Source: an uncultured Nesterenkonia sp. (GTDB lineage: Bacteria > Actinomycetota > Actinomycetes > Actinomycetales > Micrococcaceae). From it: a DNA stretch of 64,000 nt. The stretch's first letter is position 1, and each line of letters begins with the position of its first letter. Of the stretch, positions 43,850-51,658 are shown piece by piece. The notes under the pieces are model-generated. The model did not search any database and was not told where the DNA came from. It saw nothing but the letters and a program-made list of their open reading frames with translations. The stretch covers positions 124,001 through 188,000 of the forward strand of contig CAMIAK010000004.1 in NCBI GenBank assembly GCA_946222885.1. Direction: 5' to 3'. A program made the translations under genes and the position numbers.

Positions 43850-44733
43850 GCGCAGCCGTGCAGATACAGAAGCGCCGGCAGCGGACCTTCGCCCAGCGCC
43901 TGCGCACCCGCCGGTCGTTGGCCGCACTGGTGGTGGGCCTTCTGGTCATTGCTGCACTCTGGCAGATAGTGGCGATGATGTACGCCCGTGCGCTGGAGAA
44001 TCCGCATTACGTCATGCCAGACCTCGGGTATGCCTTCACCGTCAGCTTGCCTCAGATCTCCGACTTCTACTCGGGAGTCTTCGGAGGCACACCGCCGGGA
44101 AGCGGCGGCAGCCGTTCCCCGGGGATGGGGCTGCTCGCACTGGTCGAACACTCCGCCGTCTCTCTGTGCCGGGTCGCAGCCGGGCTGGCGCTGGGCACAC
44201 TCATCGGTGTGGTCGCAGGGATGCTAATGCAGAGCATCCGGCCACTCCGCGAGGCGTTCCTCGGAATCAGCAACTTCTTCCGGATGATGCCGCTGCTGGC
44301 CATGGGCCCCCTGTTCACCCTGTGGCTGGGCGCCACAGACCTCGCGAGCATCGTGTTCGTCACCTTCGCCGTCGCCCCGATCATGCTGATCGCAACGCTG
44401 GGGGCCATTCGCGATCTGGACACCGATCACATCAACTATGCAAGGACGCTCGGCGCCACTCCCGCTGAAGTGCGGAGAAGAATCATTCTGCCTGCCATCG
44501 TTCCCGGGATCATCGGACCGCTGAACGTCGCAGCCGTCCTGGCATGGAGCGTTCTCCTCTCCTCCGAGCTGTGGGGCATCCAGAACGGCATCGGCTGGAT
44601 GATGGGCCAGTCACTTCAGTTCTCTCAGATGGGCTCAGTCCTGATCATCGCATTGGGCTTCATCGTGCTGACATTCGCCACCGTGCAGGCGCTCGCCGCG
44701 CTGTCGCGGCGGCTGACCCGATGGGCCGAGTGA
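43846..44733 (+). CDS. ABC transporter permease (NitT/TauT-like), second of two
   Basis: A 295-residue membrane protein overlapping the ATPase stop by 4 bp. It has the EAA-type loop INYARTLGATPAEVRRRIILPAIVPG and about six helices. An extra loop of about 40 residues after the first helix holds a Gly/Ser/Pro-rich stretch. Together with the permease at 42.2 kb it would form the membrane channel. Confidence 0.9.
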   Translation: MSAAVQIQKRRQRTFAQRLRTRRSLAALVVGLLVIAALWQIVAMMYARALENPHYVMPDLGYAFTVSLPQISDFYSGVFGGTPPGSGGSRSPGMGLLALVEHSAVSLCRVAAGLALGTLIGVVAGMLMQSIRPLREAFLGISNFFRMMPLLAMGPLFTLWLGATDLASIVFVTFAVAPIMLIATLGAIRDLDTDHINYARTLGATPAEVRRRIILPAIVPGIIGPLNVAAVLAWSVLLSSELWGIQNGIGWMMGQSLQFSQMGSVLIIALGFIVLTFATVQALAALSRRLTRWAE

Positions 44734-44761
44734 GCTCGGCCCTGATGAGGAAGGACTTTTC

Positions 44762-45670
44762 ATGAGTAAGAAGAAGGTGCTGGTCACCGGCGCCACCGGG
44801 CTGATCGGGCGTGAGGTCTGTGCCCTGCTCGCACAGCGGGGGCACCAGCCGGTCGCCACCGATGTGCTGCCCAGCGGAAGCAGCGACTTCCCCGTGGAGC
44901 AGTGCGATCTCCGAGACGTCCACGGATTGAACCGGATCATCGGTGACGAGATCTCCGCCATCGTCCACTGCGGCGGATTCTCCGGGCCCATGCATGGATG
45001 GACCGCTCCTCATCTGGTGGTCGATGTGAACATCACCGGAACGGAGAACCTGCTGGAGATCGCCCGCCAGCGAGGCATCGAACGCTTCGTCTACGCATCC
45101 ACCGCGCATATCTACGGGGAGACGGACCAGGGCCCGGTCACGGAATCGGCCCCGGTGAAGCCCACGAATATCTACGGGGCCACCAAGGTGGCCGGCGAGA
45201 GTCTGGTCACTGCGTACCAGAAGCAGTTCGGACTCGACAGCACCAGTCTGCGGTTCGGCTGGGTCTACGGCCCCCGCAGGACCACCGACTGCGTCATCCG
45301 GACCATGCTGACCGACGCACTGGAGGGACGGCCGACGCGGTTGGGATTCGGCGCAAACTTTCCCCGGCAGTTCATCGCCGTCGCCGATGCAGCACGCGCT
45401 ATGGTCGCCGCCGTAGAGCACCAGGGTGAGCTCCCCGCGCAGCTGTACAACGTCACCGGCGGGGACTATCCGACGCTGGAAGAGGTCGCAGATCATGTCC
45501 GTTCGGTGCTCCCCGCAGCAGACATCGTGCTGAAGCCGGGCCAGGACCCGAACGACTCATGGCAGCACCAGATCGACATCCGCTCCATCGAGAGAGACCT
45601 GGGGTTCGCCCCGGACGTCTCCCTGCGGCAGGGCATTGAGGAGTACTCCGTATGGCTGAGCAACCAGTGA
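44762..45670 (+). CDS. NAD-dependent epimerase/dehydratase (extended SDR)
   Basis: A 302-residue extended short-chain dehydrogenase. The NAD-binding motif TGATGLIG is at the N-terminus, and the active site is formed by the Ser/Thr of STAHIYG and the YGATK (YxxxK) pair. This group includes sugar-nucleotide epimerases and uronate or lactone dehydrogenases. In this operon it probably acts on the imported compound or its product. The end overlaps the amidohydrolase gene by 19 bp. Confidence 0.85.
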   Translation: MSKKKVLVTGATGLIGREVCALLAQRGHQPVATDVLPSGSSDFPVEQCDLRDVHGLNRIIGDEISAIVHCGGFSGPMHGWTAPHLVVDVNITGTENLLEIARQRGIERFVYASTAHIYGETDQGPVTESAPVKPTNIYGATKVAGESLVTAYQKQFGLDSTSLRFGWVYGPRRTTDCVIRTMLTDALEGRPTRLGFGANFPRQFIAVADAARAMVAAVEHQGELPAQLYNVTGGDYPTLEEVADHVRSVLPAADIVLKPGQDPNDSWQHQIDIRSIERDLGFAPDVSLRQGIEEYSVWLSNQ

Positions 45671-46935
45671 GCACTGTGTTGCAGGACGAGCGACCCCACA
45701 CAACTGCAGGCTCATGGGACCTGGTGATCAGCCGAGCGGCAGTCAAAGGATGGAGCGAACCGGCCGACATCTTCGTCCGTGAAGGGATGATCGCCGAAGT
45801 GCGACCGTCCGATGAGGGCCAGCCGGCCGAGGCAGAGAACGTCGTCGACGCCGCCGGACGCATCGTGCTTCCCGGACTCATCGAGGCCCATATCCATCTC
45901 GAAAAGGCGTACCTGCTGGACAAGGTGCGCAAGGACGCTCAGACCCTCTCCGAAGCCATCTCGCTGACCGCAGAGGCCAAGCAGCAGTTCACGCCCGCGG
46001 ATATGCGAGACCGGGCTCTGCGCGTGCTGCGCCGAGCGGTGAGGCACGGGGTGACGACGCTGCGATGCCACGTCGAGCTTGATGACACGCTATCGCTCAC
46101 CGCCATGGAGACGATGCTGGAGCTCCGGCATGAGGTCCGTGACAGCATCACCCTCCAGGTCGCAGCCTTCCCGCAGGAAGGCATCTTCCAACAGCACCAC
46201 GGTCCACGGCTCATGCAAGAGGCTATGAGCCTGGGAGCCGACGTCGTCGGCGGCATCCCCTACAACGATTACAGCAGCGACGAGCACCTGGACTTCGTCT
46301 TCGAGCTGGCGCAGGAGTTCAACGCACCGCTAGACCTCCATATCGACTTCTCGGACAACCCCGCCCAGCGTGACATCCTCAAGGCTGTCGAACGGACGCA
46401 CCAGGCAGGGATGCAGGGATCGGTCACAGCCGGTCACCTCACTTCACTGGGATCAGTGCCGGCCGCCGAGGCTCAGGAGATGAGTGCGGCCATCGCAGAA
46501 GCAGGCATCAGCGTCGTCACCCTTCCGGCCACTGACGTCTACCTCAACGGCAGAGAGGATGAGTACAGCCCCCGCCGGGGACTCACCCCTGTGCGCACCC
46601 TGATGGAGACGGGCGCCAACGTGGCACTGGCCACCAACAATATTCAGAACCCTTTCACCCCGTTCGGACGAGGGAACATCCTCGATACCGCCGTGCTGCT
46701 AGCGGAGCTCTGTCACATGGGTACTGCACGGGACGCCGAGCGTGTTGTGGACATGATGACCGAGAACGCCGCATCGGCCATCCAGGTGCCGGGCTACGGC
46801 GTGCAGCCGGGCAGCCCGGCGGACCTCGTGATGTTCGAGGCCGAGTCAGCCCGGGGCGTCCTGACCGACTGCTTCGAGCCGCTGAAGGTATGGAAGAACG
46901 GACAATTGGCGACCCCTGAGGAGCTGCCGAAATGA
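45652..46935 (+). CDS. Amidohydrolase, cytosine deaminase-like family
   Basis: A 427-residue amidohydrolase-superfamily enzyme. The metal-binding HxH is His80-Ile-His82 in LIEAHIHLEK, with further ligand candidates in LHIDFSD and His262 in TAGHLTSL. Where cytosine deaminase has a catalytic aspartate in a GHDD-type motif, this protein reads Thr328-Asn329-Asn330, followed by the otherwise conserved NPFTPFGRGN. The Asp-to-Asn change may mark a different reaction or metal use. Probable substrates are cyclic or linear amides; none can be named. Confidence 0.8.
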   Translation: MAEQPVSTVLQDERPHTTAGSWDLVISRAAVKGWSEPADIFVREGMIAEVRPSDEGQPAEAENVVDAAGRIVLPGLIEAHIHLEKAYLLDKVRKDAQTLSEAISLTAEAKQQFTPADMRDRALRVLRRAVRHGVTTLRCHVELDDTLSLTAMETMLELRHEVRDSITLQVAAFPQEGIFQQHHGPRLMQEAMSLGADVVGGIPYNDYSSDEHLDFVFELAQEFNAPLDLHIDFSDNPAQRDILKAVERTHQAGMQGSVTAGHLTSLGSVPAAEAQEMSAAIAEAGISVVTLPATDVYLNGREDEYSPRRGLTPVRTLMETGANVALATNNIQNPFTPFGRGNILDTAVLLAELCHMGTARDAERVVDMMTENAASAIQVPGYGVQPGSPADLVMFEAESARGVLTDCFEPLKVWKNGQLATPEELPK

Positions 46936-47681
46936 ATCGATTCGAGAACCGCGTGGTCGTCGTCGCTGGAGGAAACTCCGGCATCGGCCGCGCCGCCGCA
47001 GAACACATGCTCTCCGAAGGAGCCCATGTCTACTGCCTCGACAAGGACCAGGGTGAGCCGCCGGTCGCAGCTGCAGATGCGACAGGATCCTTCCAAGCGG
47101 TCCAGGTCGACGCCAGGGATGAGCAGGCCATGCGGAATGCGATCGATGCTGCCGCAGAGTCCGCAGGGCGCATCGATGTCCTGGTCAACGCGGTCGGCAT
47201 CGAGCTCGTCGAAGAGGCTCACCGGACCAGTACAGAACAGTGGGACCGGGTGCTGGACACCAACCTGAAATCCTACTTCCTGGCGATCAAAGCCGTCATC
47301 CCGCATATGCGCGAGGGCGGCGCCATCGTGAATGTGGCCTCGCAGCTCGCGATGGTGGGGGCCTCCCGGTTCTCCGCCTATACGGCCTCGAAGGCCGGGA
47401 TCCTCGGCATGACTCGAAGCCTCGCCCTGGAGCTGGCTCCGAAGGGAATCCGGGTTAACGCCGTCTGCCCCGGTGCGGTGGACACCCCGCTGCTGCGCCG
47501 GCAGTTCGAGGACGGCGACGGCCCTCAGGGGTCCATGCAGGACCTGGTCGGCATGCACCCGGTGGGACGGCTTGGCCGTCCCGAGGAGATCGCCGCTCCC
47601 ATCGCATTCCTCGCGGGGGAGGATGCCTCCTTTATGACAGGGAGCGAAGTCGTCGTCGATGGCGGCTACACCGCCTGGTGA
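46932..47681 (+). CDS. SDR-family oxidoreductase
   Basis: A 249-residue classical short-chain dehydrogenase. It has the cofactor motif GGNSGIGR, the NAxG-like VNAVGIE, catalytic Tyr/Lys in YTASK, and the C-terminal FMTGSEVVVDGGYTAW. It is last in the operon and overlaps the amidohydrolase stop (ATGA). It probably oxidises or reduces a hydroxy/keto intermediate of the same pathway. Confidence 0.92.
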   Translation: MNRFENRVVVVAGGNSGIGRAAAEHMLSEGAHVYCLDKDQGEPPVAAADATGSFQAVQVDARDEQAMRNAIDAAAESAGRIDVLVNAVGIELVEEAHRTSTEQWDRVLDTNLKSYFLAIKAVIPHMREGGAIVNVASQLAMVGASRFSAYTASKAGILGMTRSLALELAPKGIRVNAVCPGAVDTPLLRRQFEDGDGPQGSMQDLVGMHPVGRLGRPEEIAAPIAFLAGEDASFMTGSEVVVDGGYTAW

Positions 47682-47925
47682 TCGGTGACATGTCTGAGTT
47701 GTCCGTCGTTTGCTGGGTGGGACCCTGGTTAGTTCTAGGCCGCCTGGGTTTTGCCCAGCACACCTTCGAGGGTCTTCCGCTGCTCACGGCTGGGTGACCT
47801 CGTGGGCGCGCCGGGCGGCCACGTGGAACAGCCTGGACATGGCAGTAGATCCATGTCTTCGACAATATAGAACCTCGGTGACATGCCTACTCTGCATGTT
47901 CAAACCGTCCCGTGTTCCAGGAGCC
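47682..47925. other. Non-coding scar region at the end of the catabolic island
   Basis: A 244-bp stretch with no supportable gene. A near-identical 13-mer, CGGTGACATG(T/C)CT, occurs at both ends (about 47685 and 47877) in direct orientation, and an inverted TGCTGGG/CCCAGCA pair lies between. This looks like an insertion-sequence remnant or recombination scar, but I recognise no transposase fragment. Confidence 0.35.
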
Positions 47926-48720
47926 TCAACCTTTCAAGAACCGCCGCAGCACCTCAGTAAACACCGCCGCCTGCTCGGCATGTACCCAGTGGCCGGCGTT
48001 CTTGATGGTGGTCTGGAAGACCCGGGGGAACAGCTCCCGCATCGCCGGGGCGGCGGCCTCATCCACATAGTCGGACTTCGCGCCGGCGATCCACAGCACC
48101 GGGCCTTCGTACTGCTCGCCGCTGAACTGCGGGAAGTCGCCGATCTCATCCAGGCTCTCGTGCAGCAGCTCCAGGTTGGACTTCCACCGGAAGCCCTCCG
48201 AATCCTTGGTAAGGCTCTGCAGCAGGAACCCGCGGACCATGTCCTCGGGGATGGGCTCGCGCAGCTGCGCGTCGGCGTCGGACCGTGAGCTCAGCTTCTC
48301 CAGGTCCAGGCCGCGCAGACTGCTGAGCAGGTGGTCGAACTCATCCATGTTCTCCCGCTTCACCGGGGAGATGTCCACGATCACCAGGCTGCGGATCAGC
48401 TCCGGGTGCCGCAGCGCCAGGCACATGGCGACCTTGCCGCCCATGGAATGCCCCACCAGGTGCACCGGCTCCTCAGCCGCAGCTTCGGAACGCAGCTGCT
48501 CAGCCACCAGGTCCGCCTGCTCGATGTAGCTGAACGTCTCCGTCCGGTCGGAAGCCCCGTGATTGGGCAGGTCCACCAGCACCGACCGGTGTTCCGGCTG
48601 CAGCGCCTTGGCGATCTGGGTGAAGTTCTTCCCCTGCCCGAAGAGCCCGTGCAGGAAGACCACCGTCTCCCCGGAATCACCGACCGTCTGGGTGCTGATG
48701 GAGAACGAACCGTCAGACAT
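47926..48720 (-). CDS. Alpha/beta hydrolase, YbfF-like esterase
   Basis: A 264-residue alpha/beta hydrolase. The oxyanion-hole segment VVFLHGLFGQGKNF, the nucleophile elbow GHSMGG, an acidic residue after WIAGAKSDYV, and the late His in NAGHWVHAE give the catalytic triad. The sequence order matches small acyl-CoA or carboxylester hydrolases of the YbfF group. AGGAGG precedes the ATG. The physiological substrate is unknown. Confidence 0.9.
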   Translation of the reverse strand: MSDGSFSISTQTVGDSGETVVFLHGLFGQGKNFTQIAKALQPEHRSVLVDLPNHGASDRTETFSYIEQADLVAEQLRSEAAAEEPVHLVGHSMGGKVAMCLALRHPELIRSLVIVDISPVKRENMDEFDHLLSSLRGLDLEKLSSRSDADAQLREPIPEDMVRGFLLQSLTKDSEGFRWKSNLELLHESLDEIGDFPQFSGEQYEGPVLWIAGAKSDYVDEAAAPAMRELFPRVFQTTIKNAGHWVHAEQAAVFTEVLRRFLKG

Positions 48721-48792
48721 CTTCAGCCTCCTGCAGGAATTGCCACGCCGTATGCCCTCGCCACTCTACGCGGTGGATGATTGGATGGGCCC

Positions 48793-49644
48793 ATGCGAGC
48801 TATCTGGTCAGGTGAGGTGTCCTTCGGTCTGGTCAGCGTGCCGGTGAAGCTCTACTCGGCCACCAAGAGCCACGACGTCAGCCTCCATCAGGTCCACGAC
48901 GCCGACGGCGGACGCATCCGCTATCAGCGCCGGTGCGAGGTCTGCGAGAAGAAGATCGACTACAAGAACATCGACCGCGCCTATGACGACGGCGAATCCA
49001 CGGTGGTCATCACCAAGGAGGAGATGGGGGAGCTGCCCGCCGACGAGTCCAAGGAGATCGCCGTCGAGCAGTTCGTCCCCGAGGAGCAGATCGACTCGCT
49101 CATCCTGGACAAGGCCTACTTCCTGGAGCCCGCCGGCAAATCCGCCAAGTCCTATGTGCTGCTGCGCCGCACACTGGAGGACGCCGAGCGGGTCGCCATC
49201 GTGAAGTTCACCCTGCGTTCCCGGACCCGGCTGGCCGCCCTGCGCGTCCGCGAGGATGTCATCATCCTGCAGACCATGCGCTGGGCCGATGAGATGCGCG
49301 ACGCCGACTTCGACATCCCGAAGTCCAAGGTCACCAAGAAGGAACTCGAGATGGCGTCCTCCCTGGTGGAGTCCTACTCCGAGGACTTCGACCCGGAGCG
49401 CTTCACCGACGAATACCAGGAGCAGCTCCAGGAGCTCATCGACGAGAAGCTCGAGCACGGCGAGGACATCGACACCGAGGCCACCTTCGGCGAGACCGAT
49501 GAGGAGGACGAGGGCGAAGGCAACGTCGTCGACCTCATGGAGGCCCTGAAGAAGTCCGTGGACGAGCGCCGCAAGAACAGCGGCGGGGGAGGGTCCACCA
49601 GCTCCGGAAAGTCCTCCGGCAGCTCCAAGAAGAAGGCGAGCTGA
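48793..49644 (+). CDS. ku: Non-homologous end-joining protein Ku
   Basis: Bacterial Ku forms a homodimeric ring on DNA ends and recruits LigD. The 283-residue protein opens with the family hallmark RAIWSGEVSFGLVSVPVKLY and contains HQVHDADGGRIRYQRRCEVC and the core beta-barrel LEPAGKSAKSYVLLRRTLE. The tail is acidic, then Gly/Ser/Lys-rich, as in many actinobacterial Ku proteins. The start is ATG 48793. ligD lies about 9 kb away in the opposite orientation. Confidence 0.97.
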   Translation: MRAIWSGEVSFGLVSVPVKLYSATKSHDVSLHQVHDADGGRIRYQRRCEVCEKKIDYKNIDRAYDDGESTVVITKEEMGELPADESKEIAVEQFVPEEQIDSLILDKAYFLEPAGKSAKSYVLLRRTLEDAERVAIVKFTLRSRTRLAALRVREDVIILQTMRWADEMRDADFDIPKSKVTKKELEMASSLVESYSEDFDPERFTDEYQEQLQELIDEKLEHGEDIDTEATFGETDEEDEGEGNVVDLMEALKKSVDERRKNSGGGGSTSSGKSSGSSKKKAS

Positions 49645-50286
49645 CTACGGCCAGATCGCCTCGCCGCGCGGGTGCTCCGGCCAGGGCGCACGAGCCTCGC
49701 GCAGCTGGCCGGCACCGGTGCGGACCGCATGCAGAGCCAGGATCCCGTTCGCCGCGCTGGGGTTATGGATACGCCCGGCCAGCACCGCCTGCACAGCCTC
49801 GGCCAGCGGAACCCAGGCCGTCTCGATCTCAGCCTCCTCCGCGGTGCGGGTGTGGAGCTCAGTCTCCGGCACCTCCCGGAGCCCCTCGGCCAGGTAGATG
49901 CGGATCGCCTCATCATGCGCGCCCGGCGTCGCGTAGAAGTCGGAGAGCACATGCCAGGTCTCTGCCTGCAGGTCCGCCTCCTCCGCCAGTTCCCGCTGCG
50001 CGGCCTCCAGCATGGGTTCGCCGGCGACGTCGAGCAGTCCGGCCGGAATCTCCCAGAGCCTCATCCGCACCGGATGCCGGTACTGCCGGATCAGCAGCAC
50101 CCGGTCCTGCTCATCCACGGCCAGCACAGCCACCGCGCTGAGGTGCTTCACGAAGGAGCGCCGCAGCGTCCTGCCCTCCTCCCCGAAGGGGAAGGTCTCC
50201 TCCACCACATCGAAGATCGGAGTCGAGAGCAGCTCCGCAGAGCTCTGGACGACCGGCAGGTCAGCGGCAGAATCGCGTATCTCCAT
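49645..50286 (-). CDS. NUDIX hydrolase, ADP-ribose pyrophosphatase-like
   Basis: A 213-residue NUDIX protein. The box spans IPAGLLDVAGEPMLEAAQRE and continues LAEEADL. The preceding VLLIRQYRHPVRMRLWEIPAG is typical of ADP-ribose pyrophosphatases. It probably hydrolyses ADP-ribose or related nucleoside diphosphate derivatives. It is convergent with ku with no gap. A -10-like TAGGCT 6 nt before the ATG suggests a leaderless mRNA. Confidence 0.92.
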   Translation of the reverse strand: MEIRDSAADLPVVQSSAELLSTPIFDVVEETFPFGEEGRTLRRSFVKHLSAVAVLAVDEQDRVLLIRQYRHPVRMRLWEIPAGLLDVAGEPMLEAAQRELAEEADLQAETWHVLSDFYATPGAHDEAIRIYLAEGLREVPETELHTRTAEEAEIETAWVPLAEAVQAVLAGRIHNPSAANGILALHAVRTGAGQLREARAPWPEHPRGEAIWP

Positions 50287-50292
50287 GCCTTC

Positions 50293-50298
50293 AGCCTA
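50293..50298 (-). promoter_or_regulatory. -10 box of a probable leaderless NUDIX promoter
   Basis: Reads TAGGCT on the minus strand, 6 nt before the ATG. It is back to back with the M16 protease promoter. Confidence 0.45.
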
Positions 50299-50331
50299 GA
50301 ACCTCCGGAGGGCCGGCCTGTGGACCTCATG

Positions 50332-50337
50332 TACCCT
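50332..50337 (+). promoter_or_regulatory. -10 box of a probable leaderless M16 protease promoter
   Basis: TACCCT, 8 nt before the ATG at 50346, with no Shine-Dalgarno between. Confidence 0.4.
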
Positions 50338-50345
50338 GACTCCCT

Positions 50346-51647
50346 ATGCGCGTGACGATCGAACCCCATACCGAAGGCATCCTCAACGCCGACTCCGGCT
50401 CCACCGTCCGGCGCACTGTGCTCCCCTCCGGGGTGCGGGTGCTCACCGAGGAGATGCCCGGTCAGCGCTCGGTCACCCTGGGCTTCTGGATCGCCGTCGG
50501 GTCACGGGATGAGGCGGATCATCAGCACGGCTCCACGCACTTCCTGGAGCACCTGCTCTTCAAAGGAACCCAGACCCGCTCCGCTCTGGACATCGCCGCG
50601 GCCTTCGATGCCGTCGGCGGCGAGTCCAATGCCATGACCGGCAAGGAGTCCACCTGCTACTACGCCCGGGTGCTCGACGCCGACCTCCCCATGGCCGTGG
50701 ACGTGCTTACCGATATGGTCACCTCCGCCACCATCGACCCGGCCGAGATGGAGACCGAGCGCGGCGTCATCCTCGAGGAGCTCGCCATGGCCGAAGACGA
50801 CCCCATGGACGTGGTCCACGAGCGCTTCGGCGAACAGGTCATGGACGGCCATCCGCTGGGACGGCCCATCGGCGGGACCCCGGAGGAGATCAGGGCAGCC
50901 ACCCGCGACGACGTCGTCGCCCACTTCAAGCGCTGGTACACCCCCGGCGAGCTGGTCATCACCGCCGCCGGCGGGCTCGACCACGACCACCTCTGCCGGC
51001 TGGTCGCCGACTCCCTGCAGCAGTCCTCCTGGGACGTCACCGCTGCCGGCTCCCCGGCCGAGCGCCGCGTCGGCCAGGAGGAGCAGATCCCCGTCCGCGA
51101 GGGCGTGAACACCATCACCAAGCCCATCGAGCAGGCCCAGGTCATCCTGGGCGGGCGCGGAACCTCCGCCTCCGACCCCGACAGGTTCTCCCTCTCAGTC
51201 CTGCATGCCATCCTCGGCGGGGGCATGTCCTCCCGGCTGTTCCAGGAGGTCCGCGAACGCCGCGGCCTGGCCTACTCCACCTACTCCTTCTCCTCGGCCT
51301 ACACCGACGCCGGCTGCTTCGGACTCTACGCCGGATGCCTGCCGGAGAAGGTCGATCAGGTCACCGAGGTGCTCAGCTCCGAGCTCGAGCGCATCGCCAC
51401 CGAGCAGGTCACCGAGGAGGAGCTCGTCCGCGCCAAGGGGCAGCTGCGCGGCGGCACCGTGCTGGGCATGGAGGAGACGGCCTCGCGGATGTCCCGGCTG
51501 GGCCGGGCCGAGCTGGTCCGCGGCGAGTTCGTAGACATCTCCGACACCCTCACCCAGCTCGACCAGGTCACCGCCGAGGACGTGCTGCGCGTGGGAAGAC
51601 GGCTGGCCGCCTCCCCACGCGCGATCACCGTGGTCGGTCCCTCCTGA
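50346..51647 (+). CDS. M16-family zinc metallopeptidase
   Basis: A 433-residue processing-peptidase-like enzyme. The inverted zinc motif HFLEH lies at about residue 65, with the downstream glutamate in ERGVILEEL. The C-terminal half has the conserved SSRLFQEVRERRGLAYSTYSF segment, where Arg/Tyr bind substrate. Length and motifs match the single-domain bacterial M16B peptidases, often next to pnp but here 25 kb away. Confidence 0.95.
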   Translation: MRVTIEPHTEGILNADSGSTVRRTVLPSGVRVLTEEMPGQRSVTLGFWIAVGSRDEADHQHGSTHFLEHLLFKGTQTRSALDIAAAFDAVGGESNAMTGKESTCYYARVLDADLPMAVDVLTDMVTSATIDPAEMETERGVILEELAMAEDDPMDVVHERFGEQVMDGHPLGRPIGGTPEEIRAATRDDVVAHFKRWYTPGELVITAAGGLDHDHLCRLVADSLQQSSWDVTAAGSPAERRVGQEEQIPVREGVNTITKPIEQAQVILGGRGTSASDPDRFSLSVLHAILGGGMSSRLFQEVRERRGLAYSTYSFSSAYTDAGCFGLYAGCLPEKVDQVTEVLSSELERIATEQVTEEELVRAKGQLRGGTVLGMEETASRMSRLGRAELVRGEFVDISDTLTQLDQVTAEDVLRVGRRLAASPRAITVVGPS

Positions 51648-51658
51648 TCAGCGCCTGA

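Noticed and set aside
48781..48793. TTG at 48781 as the start of ku
   Set aside because: The family N-terminus begins at the ATG at 48793, and the extra four residues have no support.
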